From contig DAHWNW010000003.1 of the NCBI GenBank assembly GCA_027339745.1, positions 45,868 through 109,867 of the forward strand: 64,000 nt of DNA, written 5' to 3'. The notes beneath the pieces were generated by a model. It ran no database searches, was not told the origin of the DNA, and saw nothing but the letters and a program-made list of their open reading frames with translations. Shown one piece after another: positions 1-7,832 of this stretch. Numbering within the stretch: position 1 is the stretch's first letter; every line of letters starts with the position of its first letter. A program made the translations under genes and the position numbers. The DNA is from Nitrososphaerota archaeon (lineage in GTDB: Archaea; Thermoproteota; Nitrososphaeria; Nitrososphaerales; Gagatemarchaeaceae).

Positions 1-621
1 GCTCGCACGGACCTGTCCATTGGCTTCAGATGGGACCTTCACTACCTTGAAGCCGGCCATGGCTGCGCTTGCAGGGTTCGTGCCGTGCGCCGAGTCAGGC
101 ACGAGGATCTCGTCCCTGGAGCCCCCTCCGTTGTTTCTGAGGAACTTGCGGATGATCAGGACGCCTGCGAGCTCCCCCTGGGCTCCCGCGGCTGTCGAGA
201 GGGAGAAGCGGTACATCCCGGTGACCTCGCTTAGCGCTCGCTCGAGGTCATAGAAGATCGAAAGGATCCCCTGGACGCTCTCAGTTGGCTGCAAAGGGTG
301 CGCCCCCTTCATCGAATCTGACGATGCGATCATCTCCGACACCTTAGGGTTGTACTTCATCGTGCAGCTTCCAAGCGGATACATGCCGAGCTCCACGGAG
401 AAGTTCATCTGAGAGAGACGGTTGAAGTGCCGCAGGACTTGTAGCTCTGAGAGCTCAGGGAGGTCGACCGAGCTTCTCCTCATCGACTCCGGGACGAGGG
501 CCGCGGGGTCCTTGAACTTCGAGCGGACAACAGGGTCAGACGGGACCTCGTTCCCCACCCTCCCCGGCCTGCTCAGTTCCTTGATCAGTGGCTCGTCCCA
601 ATGAGCCTGTGAGAACTTCAG
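1..621 (-). CDS. gcvPB: Glycine dehydrogenase (decarboxylating) subunit 2, partial
   Basis: Second half of split glycine cleavage P-protein, which decarboxylates glycine with PLP and passes the aminomethyl group to lipoyl GcvH. It is missing from the ORF track because it runs off the left edge. The reverse strand reads SQAHWDEPLIKELSRPGR, then ELGMYPLGSCTMKYNPKVSE and PDSAHGTNPASAAMAGFKV, all typical of GcvPB. The PLP lysine region lies beyond the window. No ATG, GTG or TTG lies near the conserved N-terminus; a CTG at 621 sits 9 bases after GAGGAGG, so I take CTG as the likely start. It follows gcvPA directly, as expected for the heterodimer. The identity is safe and the start is inferred. 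Confidence 0.93.
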   Translation of the reverse strand, partial: MKFSQAHWDEPLIKELSRPGRVGNEVPSDPVVRSKFKDPAALVPESMRRSSVDLPELSELQVLRHFNRLSQMNFSVELGMYPLGSCTMKYNPKVSEMIASSDSMKGAHPLQPTESVQGILSIFYDLERALSEVTGMYRFSLSTAAGAQGELAGVLIIRKFLRNNGGGSRDEILVPDSAHGTNPASAAMAGFKVVKVPSEANGQVRAS

Positions 622-622
622 A

Positions 623-2005
623 CTAGACGGCCTCCTCGATCGCCAAAGCGAGCCTTTCTATATCATCCCTGGTGTGGACCTCGGTGACGCAGTAGAGCCC
701 TGACTGGAAGCCCACCTCCCTGTGGGTGGGGTACCCCGCGAGCACCCCCTCCTTCGCGAGCCTCCTGTATACCACTTCCGCCTTCGCCCTCTTGTATGAA
801 ACGACGAACTCCTTGAAGTAGGAGCCCTTGAAGTGTGGTGAGAACACCCCGTCTATGCGCGAAAGCCTCTTCGCCGCGAAGTGAGAGTTGGCAATCACAG
901 TCTCTCCGAGCTTCCGGAAACCTTCCTTGCCCAGGAGAGACAGATAGCTGGCCGCGGCTACAGCCATCAACGACTGGTTGGTGCAGACGTTGGACATAGC
1001 ACCTTCCCTGCGTATGTGCTGCTCACGCGTCTGCAGGACCATGGCGAACGCCTTCCTTTGCTGGTCGGCCACGGGAGTGGTGAGCCCTATGAGCCTCCCT
1101 GGCATGCTGCGGGCCAGCTTGATGTCCTTGGCAGCGAATATGCCCAGATGGGGCCCACCGTAGTTCATCGGGATGCCCAACGGCTGCCCCTCCCCTACTG
1201 CTATGTCGACGCCGTACGCCCCGGGCTCCCTGACCAGCGACAAGGATATGGGGTCTACCCCTGCCACGGCGAGTGCACCAACACCGTGCACCATGGACGC
1301 CAAAACAGCAGCCTCATCCTCGATGACACCGAAGTAGTTTGGATTCTCGAAGTATAGGCAGGCGACGTCGTCCGATAGTTTCCTCTTCAGGTCATCCTGG
1401 TCGACCCGGCCCGTGGCGCGGTCGAAGGCTACCGTCTCAAGCCCCATGCCCATCGGCTCGGCGTAGGTCTGGATCACTCCCCTCCTCTGCGGACCGGTAT
1501 TGGCCCCCAGCAAGACCCTGCTTCGCCCCGTAACCCGCCCGGCCATCCTCACTGCCTCACCAGCCGCTGAAGCCCAGTCGTAAAGCGAGCTGTTGCAGGC
1601 CTCCATCCCGAGGAGGTCGCACATCAGGCTCTGATACTCGAAGAGAGCCTGCAGCATCCCCTGGCTCACCTCGGCCTGGTAAGGAGTGTAGCTAGTATAG
1701 AACTCCTGCCTTGAAATAATCGACTCCACGGCCGCGGGGACGTAGTGGGGCCAAACCCCGCCCCCCAGGAAGCAGAGGGCCCTGGGAGGCGTCTTGTTCA
1801 GGCCGAGCCGCTCCTGGACCTCGCGCCGGACCTGATACTCTGAGGTGCCTTCAGGAATCCGGAGAGGTCGTTTGATTCTCAAACAATCGGGGATATCCGA
1901 AAAGAGGTCATCCAATGTGGCCACGCCCGCCTTCCGGAGCATCCTGGCAACGAATTCGTCGTCGAGGTTCGGTAGAAATGGATGCCGCCGGTGGGCGCCG
2001 CTCAT
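623..2005 (-). CDS. gcvPA: Glycine dehydrogenase (decarboxylating) subunit 1
   Basis: First half of the split P-protein of the glycine cleavage system. At 460 residues it has the usual length for the archaeal or clostridial N-terminal subunit. Family blocks are visible: an N-terminal FLPNLDDEFVARML, the middle TPYQAEVSQGMLQALFEYQ, and VAVGEGQPLGIPMNYGGPH-like text near residue 270. This subunit lacks the PLP lysine, which GcvPB carries. The ATG start lies about 22 bases after a TATA-like element shared with the divergent gene at 2061, so the mRNA is probably leaderless. It is followed by gcvPB within one base. No gcvT or gcvH is seen in this window. Confidence 0.95.
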   Translation of the reverse strand: MSGAHRRHPFLPNLDDEFVARMLRKAGVATLDDLFSDIPDCLRIKRPLRIPEGTSEYQVRREVQERLGLNKTPPRALCFLGGGVWPHYVPAAVESIISRQEFYTSYTPYQAEVSQGMLQALFEYQSLMCDLLGMEACNSSLYDWASAAGEAVRMAGRVTGRSRVLLGANTGPQRRGVIQTYAEPMGMGLETVAFDRATGRVDQDDLKRKLSDDVACLYFENPNYFGVIEDEAAVLASMVHGVGALAVAGVDPISLSLVREPGAYGVDIAVGEGQPLGIPMNYGGPHLGIFAAKDIKLARSMPGRLIGLTTPVADQQRKAFAMVLQTREQHIRREGAMSNVCTNQSLMAVAAASYLSLLGKEGFRKLGETVIANSHFAAKRLSRIDGVFSPHFKGSYFKEFVVSYKRAKAEVVYRRLAKEGVLAGYPTHREVGFQSGLYCVTEVHTRDDIERLALAIEEAV

Positions 2006-2024
2006 TCCTCGGGGTCAAAAAACG

Positions 2025-2034
2025 CTTAAAATAA
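2025..2034. promoter_or_regulatory. Shared TATA-like element between gcvPA and the 2061 gene
   Basis: The sequence cTTAAAATAAg reads as an archaeal TATA box on both strands. It lies about 22 bases before the gcvPA ATG on the minus strand and about 28 bases before the TTG of the plus-strand gene at 2061. Both would then be leaderless or nearly so. This is inferred from spacing only. Confidence 0.5.
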
Positions 2035-2060
2035 GAACGTAGCGCCGTTGGAAAAGTCCT

Positions 2061-3740
2061 TTGAGGAACACTGCGTTAGTCCTGGCGATTTTGCTCATTG
2101 CCGCTTTCATCCCCATTCAAGGGGTGGTCCACGCCCAGGGGTCCCCGAGGGTCGACGTCAACAGTGTCTATTCCCTGAACAGGTATGGGTTCGCGACGAT
2201 AGAAGAGACCGTGATGTTCACGAACAATGGCACTTCGGCGGTCCAAGTGCCTACGGTGACCATCGGGTTCGGGGCATTGTCTTCCAATGTGGTGAAGACC
2301 AACCTCACGAGCGGGTTCGCGATGGGGACACCGCCGTCTGCGGGGGGGCCGTTCACGATAAGCAGCAGCGAGTCTGTCCCGCCGGGAGGGAATTCGAGTT
2401 TCGTCCTCAGTGCGCTCTTGAACAATGTAGTCTCGACCGCGAAGAACGATAGCCTTCTGGTGGAAGTCCTGTCTTCCCCTTCGATAAGCACCAAGGTCGC
2501 GACCCTGTTGAACGTAATCCAGATGCCCGCGCAGACCTCGTTCCTGTCGCCACCGAGCGGCCTGAAGGCTAGCATCCTTGGGACCAACAACACGTACTAC
2601 TCCAAGCTTTCCGACGTCATCCCCAGCGTAGCCAACACCTCCGTCAGGGCAGTGTCGTCGAACTCGGCGCAAGACTTCAACCCGCTCAAAGTCATCTACG
2701 CGCAGAGGACGATATCGATCGCATCCAACGGGACGCCTGAGGTCACCGACACGATCGAGTTCGAGAACATGGGCACCGTGGCCCTCGGGGAACTCTATGT
2801 TTCGCTCCTCGCACCAAGCTCCACCCAGGTGACGATAATAACGGGAACGGCTGACGAGCCGGTTCTCCAGAATCCGTTCAAGATGTCGCTCACAGGAGGG
2901 GCCATCGACCTCACATCGTTCGTGGTAGGGTATCCAACCGACGGGGTCCAGACGGGGACGGACTTCACACTCACTTACAGGTACCCTCTGGGGACGAACT
3001 ACTATTCTACCTCGGGCGGGAGGGTGACAATCAACATCCCGGAGACGCCGCTTGTCAAGGCGTTCATAGATTCTTACTCCTTGAATTTCAGTCTGAGCAA
3101 GGGTGCTGACGGCATCAAGACGACCCCTGTGAGCCTCGGAGCGGTAACCCCCTGGCATACTGGGGAGGCGACGTTCGCATATAGCCTCACACTTGGATGG
3201 TATCTCGATTCTGGGGTCCCGTTCGCCTCGGTCGCCTTCGTCCTCCTCCTGATAGGTCTGTTCGCCGTCAAGTCGGTCGCCTCCTCAGGCGAGGATGAAG
3301 CGTCCATGGAAGAGGAGACGTCCACCGAGATTGCTTCAGCGATGATACTCGCATTCGACGAGAAGACAAGTCTAATCAACGGCTTATGGTCTGAGATTGC
3401 ATCAAAGGACCCGAATGAGCTGGATAAGGCCTATTTCGACGGGATTCGAAGCCGCCTTGACTCGTTCCGGAACAGGGCACTGCAGAGGCTGAATGAAGTC
3501 AAACAAAAGTCGACCAGTCAAAAGTTCTCAGAGGTGGTGAGTCAGATTCAGACAACGGAGCGCGAAGTGGACAGGGCGTCGAAGGACAAGCTGAACCTAT
3601 ACCAGCAGTACTACCTGCGTCAGATGAGGAAGGAGGTGTACGACAGGCTGCTCCCGCAGTACACCAAGCGGCTCGAAAGAGCGCTGAATCAGCTTACCGA
3701 CGAGCTCCATACGGTCCAGAGAGAAGCGAAACTCCTCTAG
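2061..3740 (+). CDS. Exported membrane-anchored protein of unknown function
   Basis: I do not recognise a named family. The protein has a clear signal peptide (MRNTALVLAILLIAAFIP, cleavage likely near VVHAQG at about residue 27) and an extracellular part of about 360 residues rich in Ser, Thr, Asn and beta-type patterns. A single membrane segment follows at about 387-407 (VAFVLLLIGLFAVKSVAS). The last 150 residues are charged and helical, with likely coiled coil and many Lys, Glu and Arg, and should face the cytoplasm. The extracellular part contains many N-x-S/T sequons, fitting an S-layer-associated glycoprotein or a ribophorin/oligosaccharyltransferase-like accessory protein. The start is TTG, after the shared TATA element. 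The trxB gene follows closely. Confidence 0.8.
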   Translation: MRNTALVLAILLIAAFIPIQGVVHAQGSPRVDVNSVYSLNRYGFATIEETVMFTNNGTSAVQVPTVTIGFGALSSNVVKTNLTSGFAMGTPPSAGGPFTISSSESVPPGGNSSFVLSALLNNVVSTAKNDSLLVEVLSSPSISTKVATLLNVIQMPAQTSFLSPPSGLKASILGTNNTYYSKLSDVIPSVANTSVRAVSSNSAQDFNPLKVIYAQRTISIASNGTPEVTDTIEFENMGTVALGELYVSLLAPSSTQVTIITGTADEPVLQNPFKMSLTGGAIDLTSFVVGYPTDGVQTGTDFTLTYRYPLGTNYYSTSGGRVTINIPETPLVKAFIDSYSLNFSLSKGADGIKTTPVSLGAVTPWHTGEATFAYSLTLGWYLDSGVPFASVAFVLLLIGLFAVKSVASSGEDEASMEEETSTEIASAMILAFDEKTSLINGLWSEIASKDPNELDKAYFDGIRSRLDSFRNRALQRLNEVKQKSTSQKFSEVVSQIQTTEREVDRASKDKLNLYQQYYLRQMRKEVYDRLLPQYTKRLERALNQLTDELHTVQREAKLL

Positions 3741-3796
3741 TGCCGGTGCGCGCCGGGGGCAGATTTATGAAGCGGAAGGCGGCCCTAAACAAAGCT

Positions 3797-4741
3797 ATGG
3801 GGAAAGTCGAGAAACTGGTGATTATAGGGTCTGGGCCGGCCGGGCTGACAGCTGCCATCTACGGGTGCCGGGCAGACCTTGAGCCTCTTGTGTTCATGGG
3901 GACCAAGTACGGCGGACAACTGATGCTCACGAGTGAAGTGGAGAATTTTCCGGGGTTCCCTGACCCGGTCCTTGGGCCGGACCTGATAACGAAGATGAAG
4001 TCACAGGCGGAGAGGCTTGGTGCGAGGCTTGTCCAGGAAGATGTGGTCAAGGTCAACTTCAAGACTTACCCGTTTGAGGTATACACGAGCGGCGGAGTGA
4101 CGCAAGCCCTGACGGTCATCATAGCAACCGGTGCCAATCCAAGGAGACTCGACCTCCAGTCGGAGATGAGATTGATGGGAAAGGGAGTGTCAAACTGCGC
4201 CGTCTGCGACGGCTTCTTCTTCAGAGGGAAGAGGGTGGCGGTGGTCGGCGGAGGGGACACCGCCATGGAAGAGGCAACATTCCTGACCAAGTTCGCTTCA
4301 TCGGTGCAAGTAATCCACAGGAGGGACGAGCTCAGAGCGAGCGCCGCCCTGAAGAAAGAAGCGCTGGAGAATCCTAAGATCAGCTTCGTCTGGGACTCGG
4401 CAGTCACAGAGGTGATAGGGGAGGGGAAGGTCGAAGGGATCAGGGTCAAGAACCTGAAGACCGGGGTTGAAAGCCAGATGCCTGTGGACGGGCTGTTCGT
4501 CGCAATAGGCTATGAACCAAACACCGAGATATTCAAGGGACAGGTGGAGCTGGATCCCAAGGGTTACTTGGCTGTCCGCAACGGGACAGAAAGCAGCGTG
4601 CCAGGCGTCTTCGTAGCAGGGGACGTCCATGACTTCCGCTACAGGCAGGCAATCACGGCGGCGGCCGATGGATGTAAAGCTCTCCTCGACGCCGAGAAGT
4701 TCGTAAAGCAGAAGCTGGAAGCCAAGATACCTAGTCGGTGA
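3797..4741 (+). CDS. trxB: Thioredoxin-disulfide reductase
   Basis: FAD- and NADPH-dependent enzyme that keeps thioredoxin or glutaredoxin-like proteins reduced. The FAD motif GSGPAGLTAA lies near the N-terminus, the redox pair CAVC in SNCAVCDGFFF, the nucleotide motif GGGDTAMEEA, and the second FAD block GVFVAGDV near the end. The track starts at a GTG at 3740, but the ATG at 3797 (MGKVEKLVIIGSGPAG) gives the family's normal N-terminus and a length of about 314 residues. A TATA-like stretch near 3760 (ATTTATGA) supports this. Its 3' end overlaps the convergent radical SAM gene by 11 bases. Confidence 0.93.
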   Translation: MGKVEKLVIIGSGPAGLTAAIYGCRADLEPLVFMGTKYGGQLMLTSEVENFPGFPDPVLGPDLITKMKSQAERLGARLVQEDVVKVNFKTYPFEVYTSGGVTQALTVIIATGANPRRLDLQSEMRLMGKGVSNCAVCDGFFFRGKRVAVVGGGDTAMEEATFLTKFASSVQVIHRRDELRASAALKKEALENPKISFVWDSAVTEVIGEGKVEGIRVKNLKTGVESQMPVDGLFVAIGYEPNTEIFKGQVELDPKGYLAVRNGTESSVPGVFVAGDVHDFRYRQAITAAADGCKALLDAEKFVKQKLEAKIPSR

Positions 4742-5822
4742 CGGACACGAACCTGTCCTCAGAGAAGGACTTGCTGAGGGGTCCGACTATGGAGGTTCTG
4801 TAGCCGCACCGCCTGCACCTGCTCTTGCCGTCCAGGTTGTATTCTAGTATCTCATAGCCGTAGCGCTTGATGAGGACGGCTTTGCACCCAGGGCAGTAGG
4901 TGCTCTCGTCGGGATGGCCTGGCACATTACCTATGTAGACGTAGTTAAGGCCCGTCTTCCTCCCTATTGCGACGTGTCTCTCAAGAGTCTCGATCGGGGT
5001 CGAAGGGGAGTCCATCATCTTGTAGTCAGGATGGAAACGTAGGAAGTGGATGGGGGTGTCCGGGCCGAGGTTGTCGTAGACCCATCGGCTCAGCTTTTCT
5101 GCAGCTTCGAGGGAGTCCCCCACGGCGGGGACAATCAGGTCTGTAATCTCGATGTGGACGTCCGTCTTCTGCTTCAGGTCCAGCAGGGTTTGGAAGATAG
5201 CCTGAGCGTCTGGTATGCTGATGTATCGGCGTACGAAATCGGTCTCGCCGCTCCCCTTGAAGTCTACGGTGATGCAGTCGAGGAACTCCTTCATCATCGC
5301 CACAGCTTCGGGAGTATCGAAACCGTTAGAGACGAATATGTTGAAGAGCCCTCGGGACCTCGCGATCTTCCCGACGTCCCGGGCGTACTCGATGAAGACC
5401 GACGGCTGGTTGTACGTGTAGGCCACGCCTTCGCAACCATATTCGGCAGCCGTCGCCACCAGCTCTTCGGGTGTCTTTTGTATCCCCGACGCCTGTCTCC
5501 GCTGGCTGATGTCATAGTTCTGGCAGAAGCGGCATGCCCATGAGCACCCGCTGGTCGCGATTGAGAAGACCTTCGAGCCGGGACGATAGTGGACTACAGG
5601 TTTCTTCTCAATCGGGTCGATTTGAGCCGCCATTATCCTGCCGTAGTCAAGCAGGTAGAGCCTCCTGCCAACGACCCCTCTTATGCCGCAGAACCCCACC
5701 TGCCCCTCCCCTATCTGGCAAGCCCTGGCGCAAGCGGTGCACTGGATTCTCCCGTTCCGGAGGTCTCTGAACAGTTCAGCCTCCCTCCCTTCAGGCTTAG
5801 TGAGCCGGGGCACAGAAGACAC
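4731..5822 (-). CDS. amrS: AmmeMemoRadiSam system radical SAM enzyme
   Basis: Radical SAM protein related to pyruvate formate-lyase activating enzymes. C93, C97 and C100 (CSWACRFC) form the CxxxCxxC site for the 4Fe-4S cluster. An extra N-terminal cysteine cluster (C28, C31, C35, C45) and a C-terminal zinc-ribbon-like pair set (YCPGCKAVLI, CRRCGYRTS) match the AmmeMemoRadiSam family. In many genomes this enzyme travels with AMMECR1 and Memo proteins of unknown function, but neither is next to it here. The target of the radical chemistry is unknown. The gene is convergent with trxB and overlaps its end. Confidence 0.88.
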   Translation of the reverse strand: MSSVPRLTKPEGREAELFRDLRNGRIQCTACARACQIGEGQVGFCGIRGVVGRRLYLLDYGRIMAAQIDPIEKKPVVHYRPGSKVFSIATSGCSWACRFCQNYDISQRRQASGIQKTPEELVATAAEYGCEGVAYTYNQPSVFIEYARDVGKIARSRGLFNIFVSNGFDTPEAVAMMKEFLDCITVDFKGSGETDFVRRYISIPDAQAIFQTLLDLKQKTDVHIEITDLIVPAVGDSLEAAEKLSRWVYDNLGPDTPIHFLRFHPDYKMMDSPSTPIETLERHVAIGRKTGLNYVYIGNVPGHPDESTYCPGCKAVLIKRYGYEILEYNLDGKSRCRRCGYRTSIVGPLSKSFSEDRFVSVTD

Positions 5823-5910
5823 GTCTCCAATTCAGCCCCTTCCGCCCATTAAGTTTTGCAGAGTTCACCACAAGTGAGGCCCCAGGAGCAGATAGCGGGA
5901 GCAAATAGTT

Positions 5911-5924
5911 ATAACATATGTTAT
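5911..5924. promoter_or_regulatory. Perfect 14-bp palindrome, probable operator of the ZIP gene
   Basis: ATAACATATGTTAT is a perfect inverted repeat lying 14 to 27 bases before the GTG of the ZIP transporter. It coincides with the place where a leaderless gene would have its TATA box. A protein bound here should block TBP, so the simplest reading is a repressor site, possibly of a metal-responsive regulator. The regulator itself is not visible nearby. Confidence 0.6.
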
Positions 5925-5937
5925 TATCTCAGCCAAA

Positions 5938-6687
5938 GTGGCTGACTTCATGGAGGCAGTGGGCCTCTCTGCCGTCATAGGATTCTCCATCTACCTTTCG
6001 TTCCCACTCGTGATGCGAAAGGGGAAGAATCAAAGGAGCGTAAACTTCCTCAACGCAGTGGCCGCAGGAATCCTCATTTTCCTGATCGGAGACGTATTCC
6101 TTGACGCCGCTGGCACCCTGTATAATGGGTCGCTCTACGGTTATGGTTCGTCTCCCACCTACGATTTCGTGTTCGCCGTTGCCCTGGCCACGGGGTTTCT
6201 CGTGCTTTTTGGGGCAGGTAACAGGTGGAAGATGGTCCTTACCCCCACGCAGTTGGCTCTCGTGATAGCCCTAGGGATTGCATTCCAGAACCTCACCGAG
6301 GGGCTCCTCTTTGGCGCCCTGAGCGTAGGGATTGGGTTGACAGGTACGGCCCTGGTGGTGCTGCTAGGATTCACCTTCCAGAACTCGACTGAAGGGTTCC
6401 CCATCGCTTCCCCTTTTCTCGAATCGACCGAGGGCAAGGGAGCGGTGATAGCGGGCGCCCTGTTCGTCGGCGGGGTTCCGACGATACTGGGAGGGGCAGT
6501 CGGGTACTTCTACAATACTACCATTCTTGACCAAGTGTTCTATGGTCTGGCGGTAGGGACGATGCTCTACGTCATTCTTCCAATGCTGAGGCACCTGTTA
6601 TCGGCGTCAGACCCCGACAAGCTGCAGACAGCGTACGCGGGTGTGTTCGTCGGTTTCATTCTCGGGTTCGCGGTCAACCTACTCTGA
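5938..6687 (+). CDS. ZIP family metal transporter
   Basis: Predicted uptake transporter for Zn, Fe or Mn across the cell membrane. About eight hydrophobic segments are spread over 249 residues. The two central helices carry FQNLTEGLLFG and FQNSTEGFPIASP, which match the ZIP helices 4 and 5 (HNxxEG and HExxEG types), but both leading histidines are glutamine. The start is GTG at 5938, right after the palindromic operator, with no room for a ribosome binding site, so a leaderless mRNA is likely. A G+C-rich hairpin follows the gene. The substrate cannot be told from the sequence. Confidence 0.88.
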   Translation: MADFMEAVGLSAVIGFSIYLSFPLVMRKGKNQRSVNFLNAVAAGILIFLIGDVFLDAAGTLYNGSLYGYGSSPTYDFVFAVALATGFLVLFGAGNRWKMVLTPTQLALVIALGIAFQNLTEGLLFGALSVGIGLTGTALVVLLGFTFQNSTEGFPIASPFLESTEGKGAVIAGALFVGGVPTILGGAVGYFYNTTILDQVFYGLAVGTMLYVILPMLRHLLSASDPDKLQTAYAGVFVGFILGFAVNLL

Positions 6688-6739
6688 GACTCATCTTAGC
6701 AGGAAGGATGACTGGGAGAACCCGCGAGCCCACCGCCTC

Positions 6740-6756
6740 GGCCGCGTTTCGCGGCC
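6740..6756. terminator. Hairpin after the ZIP gene
   Basis: GGCCGCG-TTT-CGCGGCC is a perfect 7-bp stem with a 3-base loop, 53 bases after the ZIP stop codon. It may end or protect the transcript. No T-run follows, so a role as an archaeal terminator is only tentative. Confidence 0.35.
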
Positions 6757-7378
6757 CCGCAAGCTCCTAAACGCGCCTGTCGGCCCGGTCTAATCACTTT
6801 TGGCTCAGTCAGAGTCTTCCCCTTTGGGTCGTCGAAGGTCGATCAACGACTCCCCTACGCGCCCCTGCAATATCGGTGGGAGACACACTTCCTCGAAGGA
6901 GCGCCTTGTTGTAACCACTATGGCGGCCTTGTTGTTCATCCTAGTCGCGAGCGTCCTTGGCCTCTTGGATGCGAGGTTGACATTTTCTCTGCCGTCGCCT
7001 CCGCTGTGAGGTTGACAGACGCGGTTGGGATGGGTCCCGTACACGTGAATAAGGCCCCTCCCTCGGGATGTACACGTCTGCCAAAGTGAAGGTGCTTATC
7101 CCGCCGCGCTTAGGGCGACTAGCTAGGATTTACGTGTCGACATTCCCTTTAAGAGGAGCACCTTTGAATAGACTTCGTTATATCTGTACGCAACCTGAGC
7201 ATGATTCCTCCGCTAATCCTTTCCTCTGGAAGGATGATGAGTTTGGTTCGGTCGGGACTTTAGAGCTCTTTCTGGTTTCATGCGATGAACGCCGAAGATG
7301 TCTCAGTGCCGCTTGTAGGATGAGCGCGTTAAGGCGTTCGCTCATGTCCGCCAGTATCCTGGAGCCAGTCTTCGAGAG
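6757..7378. other. Region without a convincing gene
   Basis: Two ORFs in the track fall here (6800-7009 and 7068-7526 on the plus strand), but neither resembles a known protein or has the codon pattern of the neighbours. A short hydrophobic stretch starting at ATG 6920 (MAALLFILVASVLGLLDARL) could be one membrane helix of a tiny protein; I do not call it. The G+C content is lower than that of the surrounding genes, which fits an acquired or decayed region beside the recombinase. Confidence 0.5.
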
Positions 7379-7642
7379 TCATCGGGTCATACTCGATCCC
7401 CTGACCCATTCATCAGCGAATGAGCCAGTTGAAGTCAAAGCGCGGCCGTTCGATGCGGTCCCCGTCGCGGGCTCAAGCCATTTCTGGGCATCGGAAAATC
7501 TCCTAGTTTCTACAGTACCGATGTAGACTCGTCTTCTGTCTCCCGATTCCCCAACAAAAGCGGGGAATCCTCTCGTATCACAGGGATAGCCCGGGTACGT
7601 TAGCTTCGCGTTGGAACGATTTAGCGCAGGTACGTTAGCCAA
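7379..7642 (-). CDS. Small orphan protein, possibly foreign
   Basis: I do not recognise this 87-residue protein. It contains a fairly protein-like stretch (GYPCDTRGFPAFVGESGD, then RRVYIGTVETRRFSDAQKW), which could form a small beta-rich domain followed by a helix. The TTG start lies about 24 bases after CTTTTAAGCC on the minus strand, a plausible TATA box that also serves the opposite recombinase gene. Codon use is less GC-biased than in neighbouring genes, as expected for recently acquired DNA. It may be the rest of a longer mobile-element gene. Confidence 0.35.
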   Translation of the reverse strand: MANVPALNRSNAKLTYPGYPCDTRGFPAFVGESGDRRRVYIGTVETRRFSDAQKWLEPATGTASNGRALTSTGSFADEWVRGSSMTR

Positions 7643-7662
7643 AGCGGGATACGTGCCTTGGC

Positions 7663-7671
7663 TTAAAAGCG
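7663..7671. promoter_or_regulatory. Two-way TATA-like element before the recombinase
   Basis: GGCTTAAAAGC reads as a TATA box on either strand. On the plus strand it lies about 25 bases before ATG 7690, the likely original start of the recombinase; on the minus strand about 24 bases before TTG 7642. Confidence 0.4.
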
Positions 7672-7832
7672 AGGGGCGTGAAGTTCAGCATGGTCCAGAC
7701 AGGGACAAACCGGGAGCATGGGAGGTTCACCCCAGAGTGGGCCAGAGGAAGAAGCCATGGCTGCTGGTCGACCAGGTATGAGTCGTCCACACGAAGACCA
7801 TCGATAGGGAATCCCTCCAAGAGTTCCGGACC

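Noticed and set aside
881-1357. Plus-strand ORFs across the gcvPA gene
   Set aside because: They are antisense frames of a clear gcvPA; their translations show no domain.
2076-3158. 360-residue minus-strand ORF
   Set aside because: It is the antisense shadow of the exported membrane protein, very rich in Arg, with no signal or domain.
7068-7526. 152-residue plus-strand ORF
   Set aside because: No domain, no plausible promoter spacing, and it overlaps the better minus-strand candidate at 7379-7642.
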